Made by a program: the position numbers and the translations under genes
Notes under the pieces: model-generated
Database searches by the model: none
Seen by the model: the letters and a program-made list of their open reading frames with translations, nothing else
What the model was told of the DNA's origin: nothing
Assembly: GCF_001619985.1 (NCBI RefSeq)
Contig: NW_017264195.1
Coordinates: 1,240,001 to 1,304,000, forward strand
Direction of reading: 5' to 3'
From: Xylona heveae TC161
Taxonomy: Eukaryota > Ascomycota > Xylonomycetes > Xylonales > Xylonaceae
DNA length: 64,000 bases
Part shown: in pieces, positions 35,852-48,210 of the stretch
Position numbering within the stretch: position 1 is the stretch's first letter
How the letters are laid out: every line of letters begins with the position of its first letter

Positions 35852-37328
35852 ATGGCGACGGCGAATCCTGCATTATGTACCCGAGGAGCAGCATGGGCAG
35901 CTTCTCGAGGGACAATTCGAACTCCTCGATCGTCTTGCGGAACGACTGCAATGACAATATCCATCTCTCCTACAACGAAAACATCATCCACACCTCCATC
36001 GAATCAATTTCCATGCCGCACGTTTTCTTCTTCATCTGCAAATACGGACCTTCGCTCAAATTCCGCGTCCAAAGCTTCCGTTAGACATGCTAGCCACGCA
36101 TCAAGCTACAACCCGACGTCTGCATTCTTCCCCCAAACGAACTTCAACTCTGTAACCACTATCAATCCTAAGGCCGTTCATGTTCGAATATTCCCTCGCC
36201 CGCGAAACGTTGCTGAAAGCAGAGCTGTGCTCAAGGTGCTGGAACGCTTCGGGGATGTGGTCATGTACAAGAACCTACAGGTAAATTTCCCTTTTTTTTT
36301 ACTCTCTTCTCTCATACACCCTCATACGCACTTAGTTCGAGAATGGAATATTAATTGAGATATTGCAGTACGAGTCGACACACCCTGCACCAAACGCTGC
36401 GTTAGCCATTTTCGCCAGTCCTGGCGGCGCACAAGCTACACTCGATGCTTCTCCTGTTCGATTCACATTACACTCAGAGCTGGATGGCGACAAAATTGTT
36501 GAAGAAACGGATTATATCCACGAACTTGCCAAAAAGATGGCATCATCATTCTCGTCATCGTCCACCTCCTCTATGAAGCATTCTAATTCGGACATCTTTG
36601 ATGAAGAAGCCACCGATGAAACAACACACAGTGAATCTGATATCCCGCCTAGAGAGTTTCAAATCATCGTCGAACGCTCTCGATTCAACCACCAGTGGTA
36701 TATTGAACGACAGCCGTTTTATGGCGGATTCGCGCCGGACCTAAAAAGCGTCGCGGCAGTAGATTTGATAAAGTCCGTCCCACTCCAGGGACTCGCAGAC
36801 GTATCGACCTACCGAAAAGAACTCCCGCATCGGATCCAGCGGCGTCGGGTGGCAGAGGCGTCTCGTCCCGTGGGCCTCAGAGCCATGTGGGAAGAAGGTC
36901 TACGAGAAGGCTCCGGCGCGAGAACAGCCGGGCCCAATATCGAAATTGGAGCTCGGGAGCAGCGACCAAGGCCTCACACAGCACCGCGACGCAGAGCAGA
37001 TGTAGCGGGAAGCCGACCTACTCAGCACCCGCAACAGTATCATCAGCGAGAAATTCCAAGGAGACCCAAACGCGAAAGTAACGCCATGAGCAGTGATTCA
37101 GCTTCATCGACAATACCGCGGCCATTGATATCCGAAGGCGCACACCCGTCAGAACCTGCGTCTTCTCTCATGCGAGAGCAAATCTCATCACCACCGCTGT
37201 CGCCGGTGCCGAGAATATTACCTGACAGCCATGTTGCAACCGAGCTTGAATCGAAATCTGTCTTCTCAGCTGGGTCCTGGGGAGCGAGCACTTCATTTGG
37301 TCAGGCTCAGACTCGGAGACCACATTAA
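35852..37328 (+). CDS. Probable mitochondrial protein with RRM-like core, function unknown
   Basis: Two exons, 35852-36280 and 36369-37328, with an 88-bp intron joining ...MYKNLQ to YESTHP; 462 aa. The first 60 residues carry no Asp or Glu and are rich in Ser, Thr, Ala and Arg, ending CRTFSSSS, a typical fungal mitochondrial presequence cleavage region. The core (AVHVRIFPRPRNVAESRAVL, RFGDVVMYKN, APNAALAIFASPGGAQATLD) has the beta-alpha-beta spacing of an RRM-like fold, and the second domain (REFQIIVERSRFNHQWYIER) resembles the matching part of a fungal mitochondrial family whose name I cannot give. The C-terminal 130 residues are basic and disordered. A role in mitochondrial RNA or translation is inference. 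Start chosen for the presequence; other frames across 35875-36084 are open but less convincing. Confidence 0.75.
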
Positions 37329-38239
37329 GACGAACCTTGATCTATGTTAGCAAGGGAAATACGCCTCTCGTTCGAAACGCCTGCCTCTTGATAAGCAGGG
37401 CCACCAACAGAGGAAATGTGTTCCGCAGGGAAATTGGAGTTAACTGAACATGGAACTGGTTCTGATAGGCTGGAGTTATAGTACTAGTCGTACTGATGCT
37501 CGCTTTACATGCATACATGCTTGTTCACTTGTTTTAATTTTCACTTATATATATCCTTCTCCTTTCGTCAATTCTCTTTTCTTTTCTTTTCTTTTCTTTT
37601 CTTTTCTTTCAGTTCTTCTTTTTTCGGGTCATTGCTATGCTTTGATGGCCAAACGACGGGGAGATTTCTACTTACCTAGACATCCGATTATGACGTTATG
37701 GCTTTTCTTTTCTTCCGACGGGCAGAATAGTTATATCGAGAATTAATCTGAATTCTGACTCACTTATATTTTTCTTCCTTTCCATTTGGACCAATACTGT
37801 TCTCGGCGTATAATGGTGTTTCATTATATTCTGATGATTTCAGTCCATCAGTTCGATAATTACATGTTGAGAAAACCCTTTTGATTTTGTCTTGTTCTTT
37901 TTCCCGAAGCATGAATCCGCTGGGCAGCTGTTCCTGTGAGGAGTGAGAACGCTCTGTGAGTGCTATATATCCACTAATGATACGTGTCCTCCAAATCCAG
38001 TCCATGCAGTCATACACAAATGCCCATCACCCAAGACCTTATCCGCTTTTCCATGCCAATGACTTTGTCTTTTTCCCTGAGCCTAGGCATGAAATGCATA
38101 AATATGAAGGCGGGCGAAACAAAAATTGGGGAAAATGAGAAGAGACAAGGGTTTAAAAGAAAAAGAAAATTGAGAAAGACAAAGGAATGAAGATCCCTCA
38201 TTTGTACTATGTTTTTCCTGGGTTCCGCAATAAAGACGA
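37329..38239. other. Intergenic between convergent genes
   Basis: 3' flanks of the gene at 35852 (+) and the F-box gene (-). Contains the CTTTT pentanucleotide repeat at 37576-37609. Short frames on both strands are of low complexity. Nothing else is seen. Confidence 0.5.
37576..37609. repeat. CTTTT microsatellite, about 7 copies
   Basis: Seven near-perfect CTTTT units on the plus strand, about 250 bp past the stop codon at 37326-37328. Probably variable between strains. Confidence 0.85.
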
Positions 38240-40513
38240 TCAGATGCCATAACGACCAAAACCAAGGCCTCGCAGAAACCTCACTTCATCGGCTTGTCGT
38301 TCCAGAGCGCGACGCATGGCCTCCTCATGCAGCATTTCCTCCCGGTATACGCGTGCTTGCTCTTGTAAACTGTGCATTTCACGCTCATCTTTAGGCTCCA
38401 TTTGGTCTGGATCATCCAAATATGACGACCGGCGGAATAAGTTTTGCTTTTGGCTACCGCCGAATCCGAGCACTCCTATCTGCTCGCCTGTCCAAAGAAG
38501 CAGCTCGCCTGGACCTCGGCCGTGGCTTTGTGGGATGGGAAGGATTTTGCGGACAACCGTGTCGTTGACGGGACTGTAGGGCCTGGTGATGTCTGCGGCG
38601 GCACTGGTAGTGCTGCTGCCGATGCCATTGGACCCACCTCGTGAGCGGATAGTATCGCGTATGTCATCCTCTCGGTCAAATTGCTGTGCTATGGACCGAA
38701 TATTGAGCTCATGGTGAGACTCGGTGTCAAGTATTGGCCTTGTGAGAGAATTGTTGATGTTCCACCTGCGGACTTCGGACGCGCCATCTCGCTCGACCCA
38801 TTTGAGCAGGCCATTGCCGTCGGCGAAAACGAGACGGGTTCCATGCGTAGCAACAGAAAGGAGCTTGGAGCTTGATGCGGAAAAGCGGTTCTTGTAGGTA
38901 GATGTTTTCTGGCCTCCATGATTGAGGCTAGGTGCATCTATGCTGTCTTTATTGTTATTGCTGCTGTGGCTGGATGTGTAAGGACTTTGGGATATTTCGT
39001 AAAGCTCGAGCGAGCCTTTGGTGTTGTATTCGCCACATGCAACTAGAGTTTGTCCTTCTCGAGATTTTCTCTCGGCAATGTCTTCGACAGAAAGTTCGTT
39101 CACGGGCAACACATCTGCATGAAGGGACGTAAACGGGTATGGCAGCGAAGTCAAACTGCAGAGACTCGCACCAGAGTGTAAATGCCCTCGGAGCTTTGGA
39201 AAGGTTCGTCGATCGTAATTGAGAATGCTGGAGAAGCGGCCCGCAACATAGATGCCGCCTTCGCTGGCGTCATTCATTCTTCCCTCAGAAGTAGGCAGAT
39301 GAAGAATTGATAGTGGGCCCGGTTGGAATAAGGGGGCGTATTTCGGGAGGGAGGTCCTGGTAAGTAAAGAGTGAAGACTATAGTCTTCAGTAGAATAGGC
39401 ACAGTGATGTCGATGACCATATGAGCTCACAGGTATATCGCATCGTTCATCAGTTGACGTCGTCGAGAATCTTGACATCTGGCTTACACGTGAGTCGTGA
39501 AGGTGCAGACTCAGCGTTGTGCCTACTGTCAGCGGCACTGGATGTCTAGCCTCTGACAAGGCCGAGATGGAAAACGGAAACCGCTCATGCGAAATGAGCT
39601 GAAGCGTTTCGAGGTCGACCTCGCTCAAGCCGCTTTGTACGGCAAAATATGCCTTTTTTTGCGCGCTATCCACACTCACACATTCCACCACACCCGTGCT
39701 CGTCATCTCAGCTTTGCCTCCTCCATTGTCTAGTCCAGAGAATGGCCCGTTAACTGAAAGGAGTCCTGGACCGCTCCTGGCGCGGACTTTGCCCTCGTCA
39801 AGGTCCCACAGACAAACACTTCCATCGCCGAGTGGGGCAACTACTCGCGAATACTGAGCAACGTCGGAATCGTCCTGATATAGTCCCACCCCAAGGACAT
39901 CTAGTGTCTGTCGCTGGCTCCTTTGTGCGCCGTTTGTCGGCTGCTGTAACCAATCCATCGAAATGGGCGCATGTCGTTGTTTGTATTCCTGATACCAATC
40001 GACTTTCTCAGTTGGATAGGAAGGATCCCAATTTGCCATTGCTCGCCGTGTTTCATTGAGTGCTACGCGGTGTGGCAGACGACCCTGTATATCATTGAAA
40101 CTGGCAGGTGTATTCGTCATTGCATCCTCAGAGTCTAAGCCGGGAATGGTGCCTGGCGTCGGGCTTGGGCGTGTAAATGCCGTCGTCGCTGCTCGCTGGA
40201 GTGCGACAGCCCGGGAATCACCATGTATCAGGATGTTTTGGAGTGACATGGCCATGGAAGCAGACGTCAGCTCACGCCGCCGTCGGAGGGCTTGAAAACG
40301 CGAGTTTTCGAAACATAGGCGCTTCCATAGCTTTTGATCTCGTGCTAGGGAGGACAGTCTTCGCGACACAAACTGAAGCCTCACGAGGTCATCCGGTTCA
40401 AGGACTGATAATAAAACAAACGGGTTGGTCAATGCATATAGCCGTGTGGACAGAGCAACCAATCACTCACATGTCGCTATGTGGAAGACGAGCTCCGCAG
40501 GAAGCTCCTCCAT
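38240..40513 (-). CDS. F-box protein with probable beta-propeller (WD-like) region
   Basis: Two exons on the minus strand, 40513-40471 and 40404-38240; 735 aa. The 66-bp intron splits the F-box. The joined start reads MEELPAELVFHIATFLEPDD, followed by LVRLQFVSRRLSSLARDQKLWKRLCF, a classic F-box that binds Skp1 in SCF ubiquitin ligases. A linker has WDPSYPTEKVDWYQEYKQRH, also seen in fungal F-box/WD proteins. From about residue 180 to 640, irregular beta-rich blocks (RVVAPLGDGSVCLWDLDEGK, GGIYVAGRFSSILNYDRRTF, TRLVFADGNGLLKWV) suggest a degenerate propeller for substrate binding. The C-terminus is a charged helix (EQARVYREEMLHEEAMRRAL) ending GLGFGRYGI. The substrate is unknown. It converges on the mitochondrial-type gene. 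Confidence 0.87.
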
Positions 40514-43500
40514 GCTGATCAAGAAAACATCAAGGATAATGACACACAATGAGATTGTTGGAGTGTATGACGACAAAAACTAGGATGATTTTGTGTATGA
40601 GCTCAGGGGCACAACAAAAAGTCTGCAGTAGAGGAAATGTATCTTCCGATTAAAAACGAAGCAATAAGATCACCAAAGGCCTTTGATACACATCATTTGA
40701 AAGTTTTCAAGAAGAGACAGCAGTCTAGATACGTCAGTAAAAGCAGCAATCAATAATAAAGAACGACAACAGTAGGAATTATACACAGAATGAGATGTAC
40801 AAGTGGTAAGATGAAGTCAAGTGGGACGTGATTAATTCACCCCACGCGTTTGATATTCGGATGCGGGCTGATTATACAGTCACGTGCTGATAACAATCTC
40901 ATTATCGATAAAGTACAATCTATCTCAGGATTCTCCCTCAGTCGTCACCACCAATCCAAAGAATAATCATTCTTTATTGTTAAAAAATTCAGTGATATAT
41001 AGCTTTCGCTCTTTATATGACGGCATCTTCTTTTTTTTATTCTCTCAATCGATTGCTGATGCCTAGCATCTGTCCAAGGAGCATGTTTGTTCAGGGTACT
41101 GCAATTGCCCTGGACGGTGTTGTACCGTTCAGTACAGAGACAGGAGCAAAAACAGGAACACACAGACACCTACCGCATTCCTCGTCTCTGCCACGTTTGC
41201 TGTTCCACATTGCTCTCTCTTTCGCGTGGGACATTCCCATGGCCATGCCGTTCTACAAGAGTTGGGAAGTGAGAGGAGACCCTCACGCTCGGTTTCCGTC
41301 ATCCCTCTCGTATCGACTACTGGAAACCCCTCAAACTGGGTCCACTATGGCTAAAGCGGGAATTTTTGAAGCCCACCATTAATATACTTAAATGATAACA
41401 GAATGGGCATCAATTGCTCAGGTCTCGTTTCCAAACAAGTTCTCCTCAGTGGGGTTGATGTCGGTTCCGTTCAAAATAGCGATAGCGCCTCATCGTCCGA
41501 CTTCCTAGAACGGAGCGCTTCCCGTCGGCTGCGCCCTAGCGGCCGCGTTCGGACCAGGTCAGATCTCAAGTTTAGACGACATCTCATCCTCCTTCGGAGC
41601 GTCTTGTGCTGATAGAGGTCTAAGGGAGTTTAGCCGGCGCGGATGGCTTTGTCGGTGCATCCCATGGCTCTTCCATTGCAGAATTATTATTGGGAACCCT
41701 GTTGTGAGGAATAATGCCGAGACGAGGCCCTCAGCCTCAAAATGCGACCGGGTGGCCCGCATTTGGCTCCCTCCCCCTCCCCACCAACCCCTCGTCACCT
41801 CACACTAACAGAAACGATGATCAGCTTATGACTGAATTTTCCGAGTGGGTCTTGCTGATTTGTTTAGTTCCCAGCTACTGCCGTGAGGGTCCAAAGCGGA
41901 GCTCGCAGAGTGGTAAGTGATGAGCAACGAGCTGGCGATATCCTTGGAGATACCAATACCTCGAGCCACCGCCGGGTCGCTGCTGCTGCAAACCTCTTCA
42001 GTCTCATCCACATGGACGTAGATTATGCATTCTGGCGTATATGCGGCTAGATGGGGCTCCACATGCCGCCATTCCGATACCCAAACAGATCCTTCTAGTC
42101 CCGCTCTTCAGCATCGAAAGAAAGAGGTTGAAATCGATTGAAAACAGGAAACGGGAAGCCTCATTGGAGTTGGGACGAACCAGGATTATCCTTCGTCATA
42201 TTACTTTTGCAAATTGGGCAAAAATATACACTTAAGGAATTTACGCGGCGTGGCTGTCCGGTTCCACCAGATACGCGAAACTACGCAATCAAATACCTTT
42301 TTCCCTTTGCAATTGCGGGGAGTATAGAAAGAGAGAGAGAACAAGAAACAACCTAACATTTAGATCCGCGGAACACAGTGAGTCGCCATCCGTGGCCTCA
42401 AAACCCTTGGGTGCCACTGAAGGCTGTCGCTGGACTATCTCGGAGTGAGACCAATGCGCTAACCCTTCGCTCTTTGACTCCTTGACGTCCTCATTATGAT
42501 GAATCGTTACGCTCTGGCCCAGGCGAGCTTTGGTCCTCCGCGCCCGCCCTGGTTCTGTACCACTTGCATCCGTCTCAATTTCGCCCGCAACCTTGCCCAC
42601 GGATTAATTTGGGGGGGTTACCATGGGTTTGAGAGAATCGGCTCTAAGCTGGGTACTTACACACCATACTCTATTTTTCCCCAATCAGGCTTACCTCTTC
42701 ACTACGACAGCTTTTCACCCCCCAAAAAGGAATCAGCATTCATCATCTTACATCCTGTTCCTTCCAAAGGGATCAATTTATCGTCCATTACATACAACTA
42801 ATCTGGCAAGCGCGAACCGGGCATCTGTGCAACTGGGAGGGCGTCAAGCATACCAAAGGCCATGGACACAATGTTTCCCAAACTGCCTGGATGCGGCGAT
42901 TTAGTTCTTCAGCGCCGACGTGGGTCCTTAGAGTTGTTCCCGGCCATGCTATCTGCATGCACGGTAGGAGCTGCGCTAGGCGCTTGCATGTCGAACGCAG
43001 GGTGTAGCGTGCAAGCCTCTATTTTGTCGAAAGGTAATGCAGCCCACCTTGTCGCTGGGTCACCCGTTGCGTCTCTTTCCTGCCGGCAGCATCTGGGCGA
43101 CGAGGGGTCGTGGCCATACTCCCCTGCTCGCCTTGCGAATTGACTTGTCCCAATTGATTGCTCAAAACAATGGATGGGACGAAGCCACTTTTTTTTTTTG
43201 CGCGCTATTACTCCTGACATCCATGGCATGGGATGGTGGAGAAGTGCCGCTCGCCTCGACACACCCTGACCTTTTCGATCGACACATGTTTTTATGGTGT
43301 TGTGACAATTGATTGGATGACCTGACGACCATCCAAGTGCTCATTCCTCCAGGAATGCCCGCCGGCATTAGGGACTATCAGCTCGACTGACTCCCTTTTC
43401 CACGCGTTTTTTCCAAGTGACGTGTGTGAGCTCCCTGCTAGATCGATCGGTGGAGACATCCTGATTGAGATGAGGAGGTGCGGGTCACATTCTGGGCCCT

Positions 43501-43755
43501 CGATGCTATTCACAATATAAATACTCTTGTTCTCCAAACAAACTCCAGCATCAATTACTTGCATGTTTCCAAGATTCCCACTCCTCGGTCTTAGTTAAGA
43601 CAATTGAAGATATTCTTTTTTACATTTTTTCTGTCCATTGAACCTTTTCGTCCATTGTCCTCAAAAAAAGACCTTGCTTGATAGTGTTGTCCTGTCTTTA
43701 TAAACGGTTATTGCCAGCCAATCTCCTTGCACTCAAAAAGAAAAGGGCCACAACC
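40514..43755. other. Intergenic, about 3.2 kb
   Basis: Divergent space between the F-box gene (-) and tmpA (+). Open frames at 41017-41382, 42289-42600, 42862-43143 and 42909-43262 lack family features, and several overlap each other on opposite strands. A TATAAAT element is present at 43516-43522. A minus-strand A-box-like TTAGCGCATTGG near 42453-42464 has no matching B box, so no tRNA is called. The last 100 bp are T-rich leader sequence. Confidence 0.45.
43516..43522 (+). promoter_or_regulatory. TATA box upstream of tmpA
   Basis: TATAAAT 234 bp before the tmpA start codon, followed by T-rich leader sequence. Motif and spacing fit a core promoter. This is inference only. Confidence 0.4.
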
Positions 43756-45315
43756 ATGTCTGTACCCGCCTCTCCACCAGCAGAGCCAACCAACCATGTC
43801 CAGCTGGACTGCGACTTGGAGAAGGGCTTGATGCTGTCCAAAGTCCCTTCCACAGAAGTTCAGAAACCTCTGCCAACAGCCGCTCCGAGTCACTCGGTGA
43901 AGAACTCAATCTACTCAAGTACGCAGATATCAGTCAACAGCGTCGAGTCCTTCGTCTCAGAAAAGGAACCGCAACCACTTCCTTCGAAACGCGGCACACG
44001 ACCTGTCCGGTACCTTCGGCATACATTTTTCACCATGTACCGAAGACTGTTCTCTGTTGTCTTCATTGCCAATGCTGCTGTTCTTGTGGCATTGTTGGCT
44101 CGAAAGTACAAGTCGTCTTCAAACACGCTGAAACTAACAGATGTTGCAACTGCCACTTCTGCCAACCTCATGGTTTCTATCCTGATGCGGCAAGAGCATG
44201 TCATCAACTTGCTCTTCGTCATCTGCGCCGCAGTCCCCAGATGCGCACCACTGTGGATCCGAAGAAGATTCGCCAAGGTCTTCCATTTCGGTGGTCTGCA
44301 CAGCAGCTGTGGCACTGCATCCGTGATGTGGTTCTTGCTTTTCACCTACACCATTACTGCGCAGTACTTGACTACTGCCGGCGCGGACGCGGACGCGGCG
44401 CAACGGGATCCGGCAACACTTGCCGTCACATACTTGATCATTGCGCTGCTGGTGGCGATCTTGATCTTTGCCATTCCACGCTTCCGCATCAAAGCACATG
44501 ATAGCTTTGAGACCGTCCACCGGTTTGCGGGCTGGTCAGTGCTGCTGCTGTTCTGGATCCACACCATCATCATGACCAATGCGAGCCGGCGCCAGACGGA
44601 GGACATGTCGTCGCTGGGTCACGCCCTCGTCATGACACCAACTTTTTGGTTCCTGATAGTCATCACCATCAGCATTGCGTACCCCTGGCTTCGACTCCGC
44701 AAGGTCGCCGTCCGCTCAGAATACCTTTCCGACCACGCTGTCCGGATGCACTTCAACTACAAGATGATCTTTTGCGCGGGCATCCGTATCTCCGACAGCC
44801 CTCTCAAGGAGTGGCACGCATTTGCAACCATCCCTGAGCCCGACGGGTCCGGCTTCTCGTTGGTCATGTCTAACGCGGGCGATTGGACCAACCGACAGAT
44901 ACAGCGACAGCCGAGTCGGCTGTGGGTACGCGGCGACCCAACTTTCAACGTCTTGCGTTGCACCCCGCTCTTTGAACGCATAGTGGTCGTCGCCACCGGC
45001 TCGGGAATCGGACCCTGTCTCGCGCTCCAAAATGCCAAGCCAGGGCAATGCAGGATGATCTGGTCCACCCCGAATCCGGAGGACACTTATGGCAAGGCCA
45101 TCATTGATGCCGTCTACAATGTCGACCCGCAAGCCATCATCATCAATACCAGGGCAACTGGTCGCCCAGACCTGGTCGCGCTCGCCTACCGCCTCTACCT
45201 CGAAGCCCAAGCCGAGGCCATCTTTGTCGTGTCCAATCAAAAAGTCACGCACAAGCTGGTCTATGGTATGGAGAGTAGGGGTATACCAGCCTACGGACCC
45301 ATTTGGGATTCCTAG
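43756..45315 (+). CDS. tmpA: TmpA-type integral membrane flavoprotein
   Basis: Single exon, 519 aa. It matches the TmpA family, known in Aspergillus nidulans as a membrane flavoprotein that promotes conidiation and affects secondary metabolism. Residues 1 to about 85 are cytosolic. A ferric-reductase-like membrane core follows (LFSVVFIANAAVLVALLA, HVINLLFVICAAVP, FHFGGLHSSCGTASVMWFLL, HRFAGWSVLLLFWIHTIIM). His255 and His269 keep the 13-residue spacing of one heme-ligand pair, but the position 14 residues after His182 is Phe, so the second pair looks incomplete. The C-terminal half is oxidoreductase-like, with an NAD-binding VVVATGSGIGPCLAL. A canonical HPFT-type FAD motif is not seen. The ATG at 43756 is chosen because the open frame before it starts only at a TTG. 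Confidence 0.9.
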   Translation: MSVPASPPAEPTNHVQLDCDLEKGLMLSKVPSTEVQKPLPTAAPSHSVKNSIYSSTQISVNSVESFVSEKEPQPLPSKRGTRPVRYLRHTFFTMYRRLFSVVFIANAAVLVALLARKYKSSSNTLKLTDVATATSANLMVSILMRQEHVINLLFVICAAVPRCAPLWIRRRFAKVFHFGGLHSSCGTASVMWFLLFTYTITAQYLTTAGADADAAQRDPATLAVTYLIIALLVAILIFAIPRFRIKAHDSFETVHRFAGWSVLLLFWIHTIIMTNASRRQTEDMSSLGHALVMTPTFWFLIVITISIAYPWLRLRKVAVRSEYLSDHAVRMHFNYKMIFCAGIRISDSPLKEWHAFATIPEPDGSGFSLVMSNAGDWTNRQIQRQPSRLWVRGDPTFNVLRCTPLFERIVVVATGSGIGPCLALQNAKPGQCRMIWSTPNPEDTYGKAIIDAVYNVDPQAIIINTRATGRPDLVALAYRLYLEAQAEAIFVVSNQKVTHKLVYGMESRGIPAYGPIWDS

Positions 45316-45436
45316 CTAGGCTAGGTTGGAACCCCTCCTGCTCTTTCCTCACTTTCAGCATACATGCCCTTTTTTTTACATCTCCCGACCAGGGTCTGGG
45401 GGAGCTAGTTCTTCCGACATCGCGCCTCTCTTGTCG

Positions 45437-45467
45437 ATCATCACTATCATCATCATCATCATCATCG
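45437..45467. repeat. ATC triplet microsatellite
   Basis: About nine ATC units with one interruption, 120 bp after the tmpA stop codon, so probably within its 3' UTR. Confidence 0.8.
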
Positions 45468-48190
45468 GAAACGAAACGCCATTGACGAATGACACGCCTA
45501 TCTCTTATTCATGTCATTATTACCCATTAATTCTTTTGTTATCAATATTCCCCCTTTCTTCGGTTCTTTTGTTTCGGGTGGCTCCAGTCGATTAAAAGAT
45601 TTGTCATAGATTCCTTGTTTGTATATTCCTCTTTTTTTAGGTGTTTTTTTGGTTGCTTGGGAAAGGACTGGGGGCGTCGTTCATTCTGGGGCAAATCTAG
45701 ACTTTTTCCTGCAAGGGTGTCCGCCTCTCTCTGTGTCCGTTTTCCCAGAGGGTCATGTTCAAATTCTTGGGCGGCTTCTTTTTCGTTTATTGGGGGGCAC
45801 ATGGCAGTGGCGTCGAATGGCATGCTTACCTTGGGTTGCGCCTGGAAATCCAGTACGCCGAGATGAAACTGCCACTGCCTCTTCTCTACTATACCTTTTC
45901 CCACTTTTTTCAACAGCTTATACCAGATTGTTCTTTCCTCGGAAGATTTTTTTTTCCCACTTTTTACTCTTTCTCCTCTCATTTTTGGTCTCTTTCTACC
46001 GCCTCGTGGTGCAATTAGTGCAAGCGAGGGGTAGGGTGGGAGCCGAAGCTAGGAGAGCTCCAAGCTCTATGTAGTAAGTAGTCTTAATACGGCTCAGGTA
46101 TACATACAGGTATGTGAATAATAAACGATAATCCGTATATCTCATATTTTTCGAGGTTTCTGTTCGTTCCAAAAGTGAAAATGCATCGAATAAGTGAAGT
46201 GAGGTGAAAAAAGTGATTTGATTTTGGTCCTCCAGGATCGACGTACAGATATCTCGTGCGCGCCGGCAAGGGCAAACGTCAAAAGCCACTTTTCAAAAAG
46301 AAGGATTCCAAATCATCAGACAGATGGCATCATTTGTCGTCTGTGTAAAGCCAAGGCCGAGCGGGTATGTTCATTCCGAAAGGTAAAATCTGTACCTTTT
46401 CCAACCAAAGTGAAAAAGTTGGGATGGATGGATGGATCAGTGTCCCCACGATGATACCAGAGGACGTATTGGGCGAGTTGTCGGTTCGTCCCGTTCGTAA
46501 ATAGACTGGGGCTTTTGACGAACAACAGGGGAAAAGACCGGGGTTGTGTTGATGAAAGGAGATATGAATGGCAATCTCCGTGCGTCTGTGCCCTGCGAGG
46601 CTTTCCCTTTTCTGTTTTTCCTTGTATTGGCTACAGTTGCATTTATCAATTCCCTGGTTATAAATTGTAGTTATGGCCTTTGCCTCTTTAGTGGGGCTAA
46701 GCGATTTGCTCTTCATTATTGAAAGGCAGCTGAATCTGGTTCTTTTTTTCTACCGCGGTCATTCGAGTTAAGTGACTGAGCAAACGTTTTGCTTTTCCGC
46801 AGTAGTACCCTGGCAGCAGTGCAGATGAGACATGCGTAGAGCTGGCTTGGCTGGCTTGTTTGCATGACTGTTTTTGCGAAACCCACCTTTATGCGTGAAA
46901 TAACTGCAGCTAAGACGTTATACGTACATGCATAACTGTAGAAGTGCATGTAATGCAACAACGGTAAATGTCAGTTGCACACTTTTCACCAGCAGGCGGT
47001 TGAAGAACTTACCACCACCATTGGGTATTGCGATGTTCTGGCAGTTGGAATGTTTCAGCCTTCCGTGGATTTCTCCAGCCCAGAAGCCGTTGTTCGTCTT
47101 ACGTCCAACGTCTTGAAGGTGTCTCTTGTCCGCGGTGTGCCACTCCATTTCCCCCAACGCTTCCTATCTCACTTAGCTTTTTCTTGCCCAGTCAGTCGAT
47201 TCGTTCATGTCATAACATTTCTGGGCTATGTAACAGCGCAGTTCAGTAGAACGCGACACGCAATTCTAATTCCAGTATCCAGTGTTCAAGAGCCCCCCAA
47301 AAGCACAGGCAAGTCAAAGCGTAAATTTTGCGACGTGACGAAAGGCCGAGCGCTGAGGAGAACCAGCAAAGCTCCTCTGCAGCGTAAGTTAGTCATCAAT
47401 TTTACGAAGGAAAAGGGACCGTGAGTTCTAGGGAAAAGGTCTTACGTCTTCCCTTTCGGGATATATCCCAGCTGGAAAAGAGCTGAACACAGTGACTCTA
47501 TTTCCTTTTTCTATATCCCTGCTCGTTCCTAGATGCCATCACTGCTCGATCCTATTGGATCAGACCGCTGCATTTCCCAATTTGGAGGGTTTTAAGCTTT
47601 CAAAGGCTTTTCGAGGCGTCCCGTCGGCAGCCACACAGACCCTGAGTGCTTGTAGTGGAGTGTGTTTAGTACCAAGGGATGAACCCTGGTTTATATATCT
47701 TAGTGTACTTTTAGCGAGCCGTACTTGTGCGCGGTAGGGTGGTGCTTACCCACGGTACTGTATCATTTTCCCGAGTCTAGTTATACGCCACTTGAAAAGG
47801 CAGCCTGACTGGTTTATTATTTTCTCCCTTGGTAAACTGAAGCGGAGCTTTCCAACTAGGCAGAAGTCCAAACTAAGACTAACTGTAGTTATGGTATAGT
47901 TAAAATTTTGGTTTGCTTCTGAATGGCACCTATAGGTACATGACAGGCCGTGACAGGTGGCAGTTTCGTTCTTTCAAGAAGGGTTTCGAGATAATTTGAA
48001 TCATGCCGTTATCAGATGATGATTATATTTCCAAAGTCTATTTTTCACACTGAAACAGAATTACCCATTTTTGCCGGGCATTCTGGCTTACTGGGTCTAG
48101 ATCCCTCCAGGCTTGTTGTCGTCAGAAGTCGACATCCTTTCAATAAGAGGGCTCGAACTATATCGCCCAAACCCCACGTTATTTGATCGC

Positions 48191-48210
48191 GATCTAGATC
48201 TAGATCTAGA
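48191..48210. repeat. GATCTA hexanucleotide repeat, 3 copies, palindromic
   Basis: Three GATCTA units. TCTAGATCTAGATCTAGA at 48193-48210 equals its own reverse complement, giving an 18-bp perfect palindrome in the gene-poor interval. Confidence 0.75.

Noticed and set aside
42440-42490. tRNA-like A box (TTAGCGCATTGG) on the minus strand
   Set aside because: No matching B box (GGTTCGANNCC) or acceptor-stem pairing at the right distance; the short GAAGG/CCTTC pairing spans only about 45 nt.
46918-47424. Two opposed ORFs (149 codons plus, 79 codons minus) in the gene-poor interval
   Set aside because: No recognisable domain, mutual overlap, and the plus frame opens with TTG. Kept only as part of the unexplained interval.
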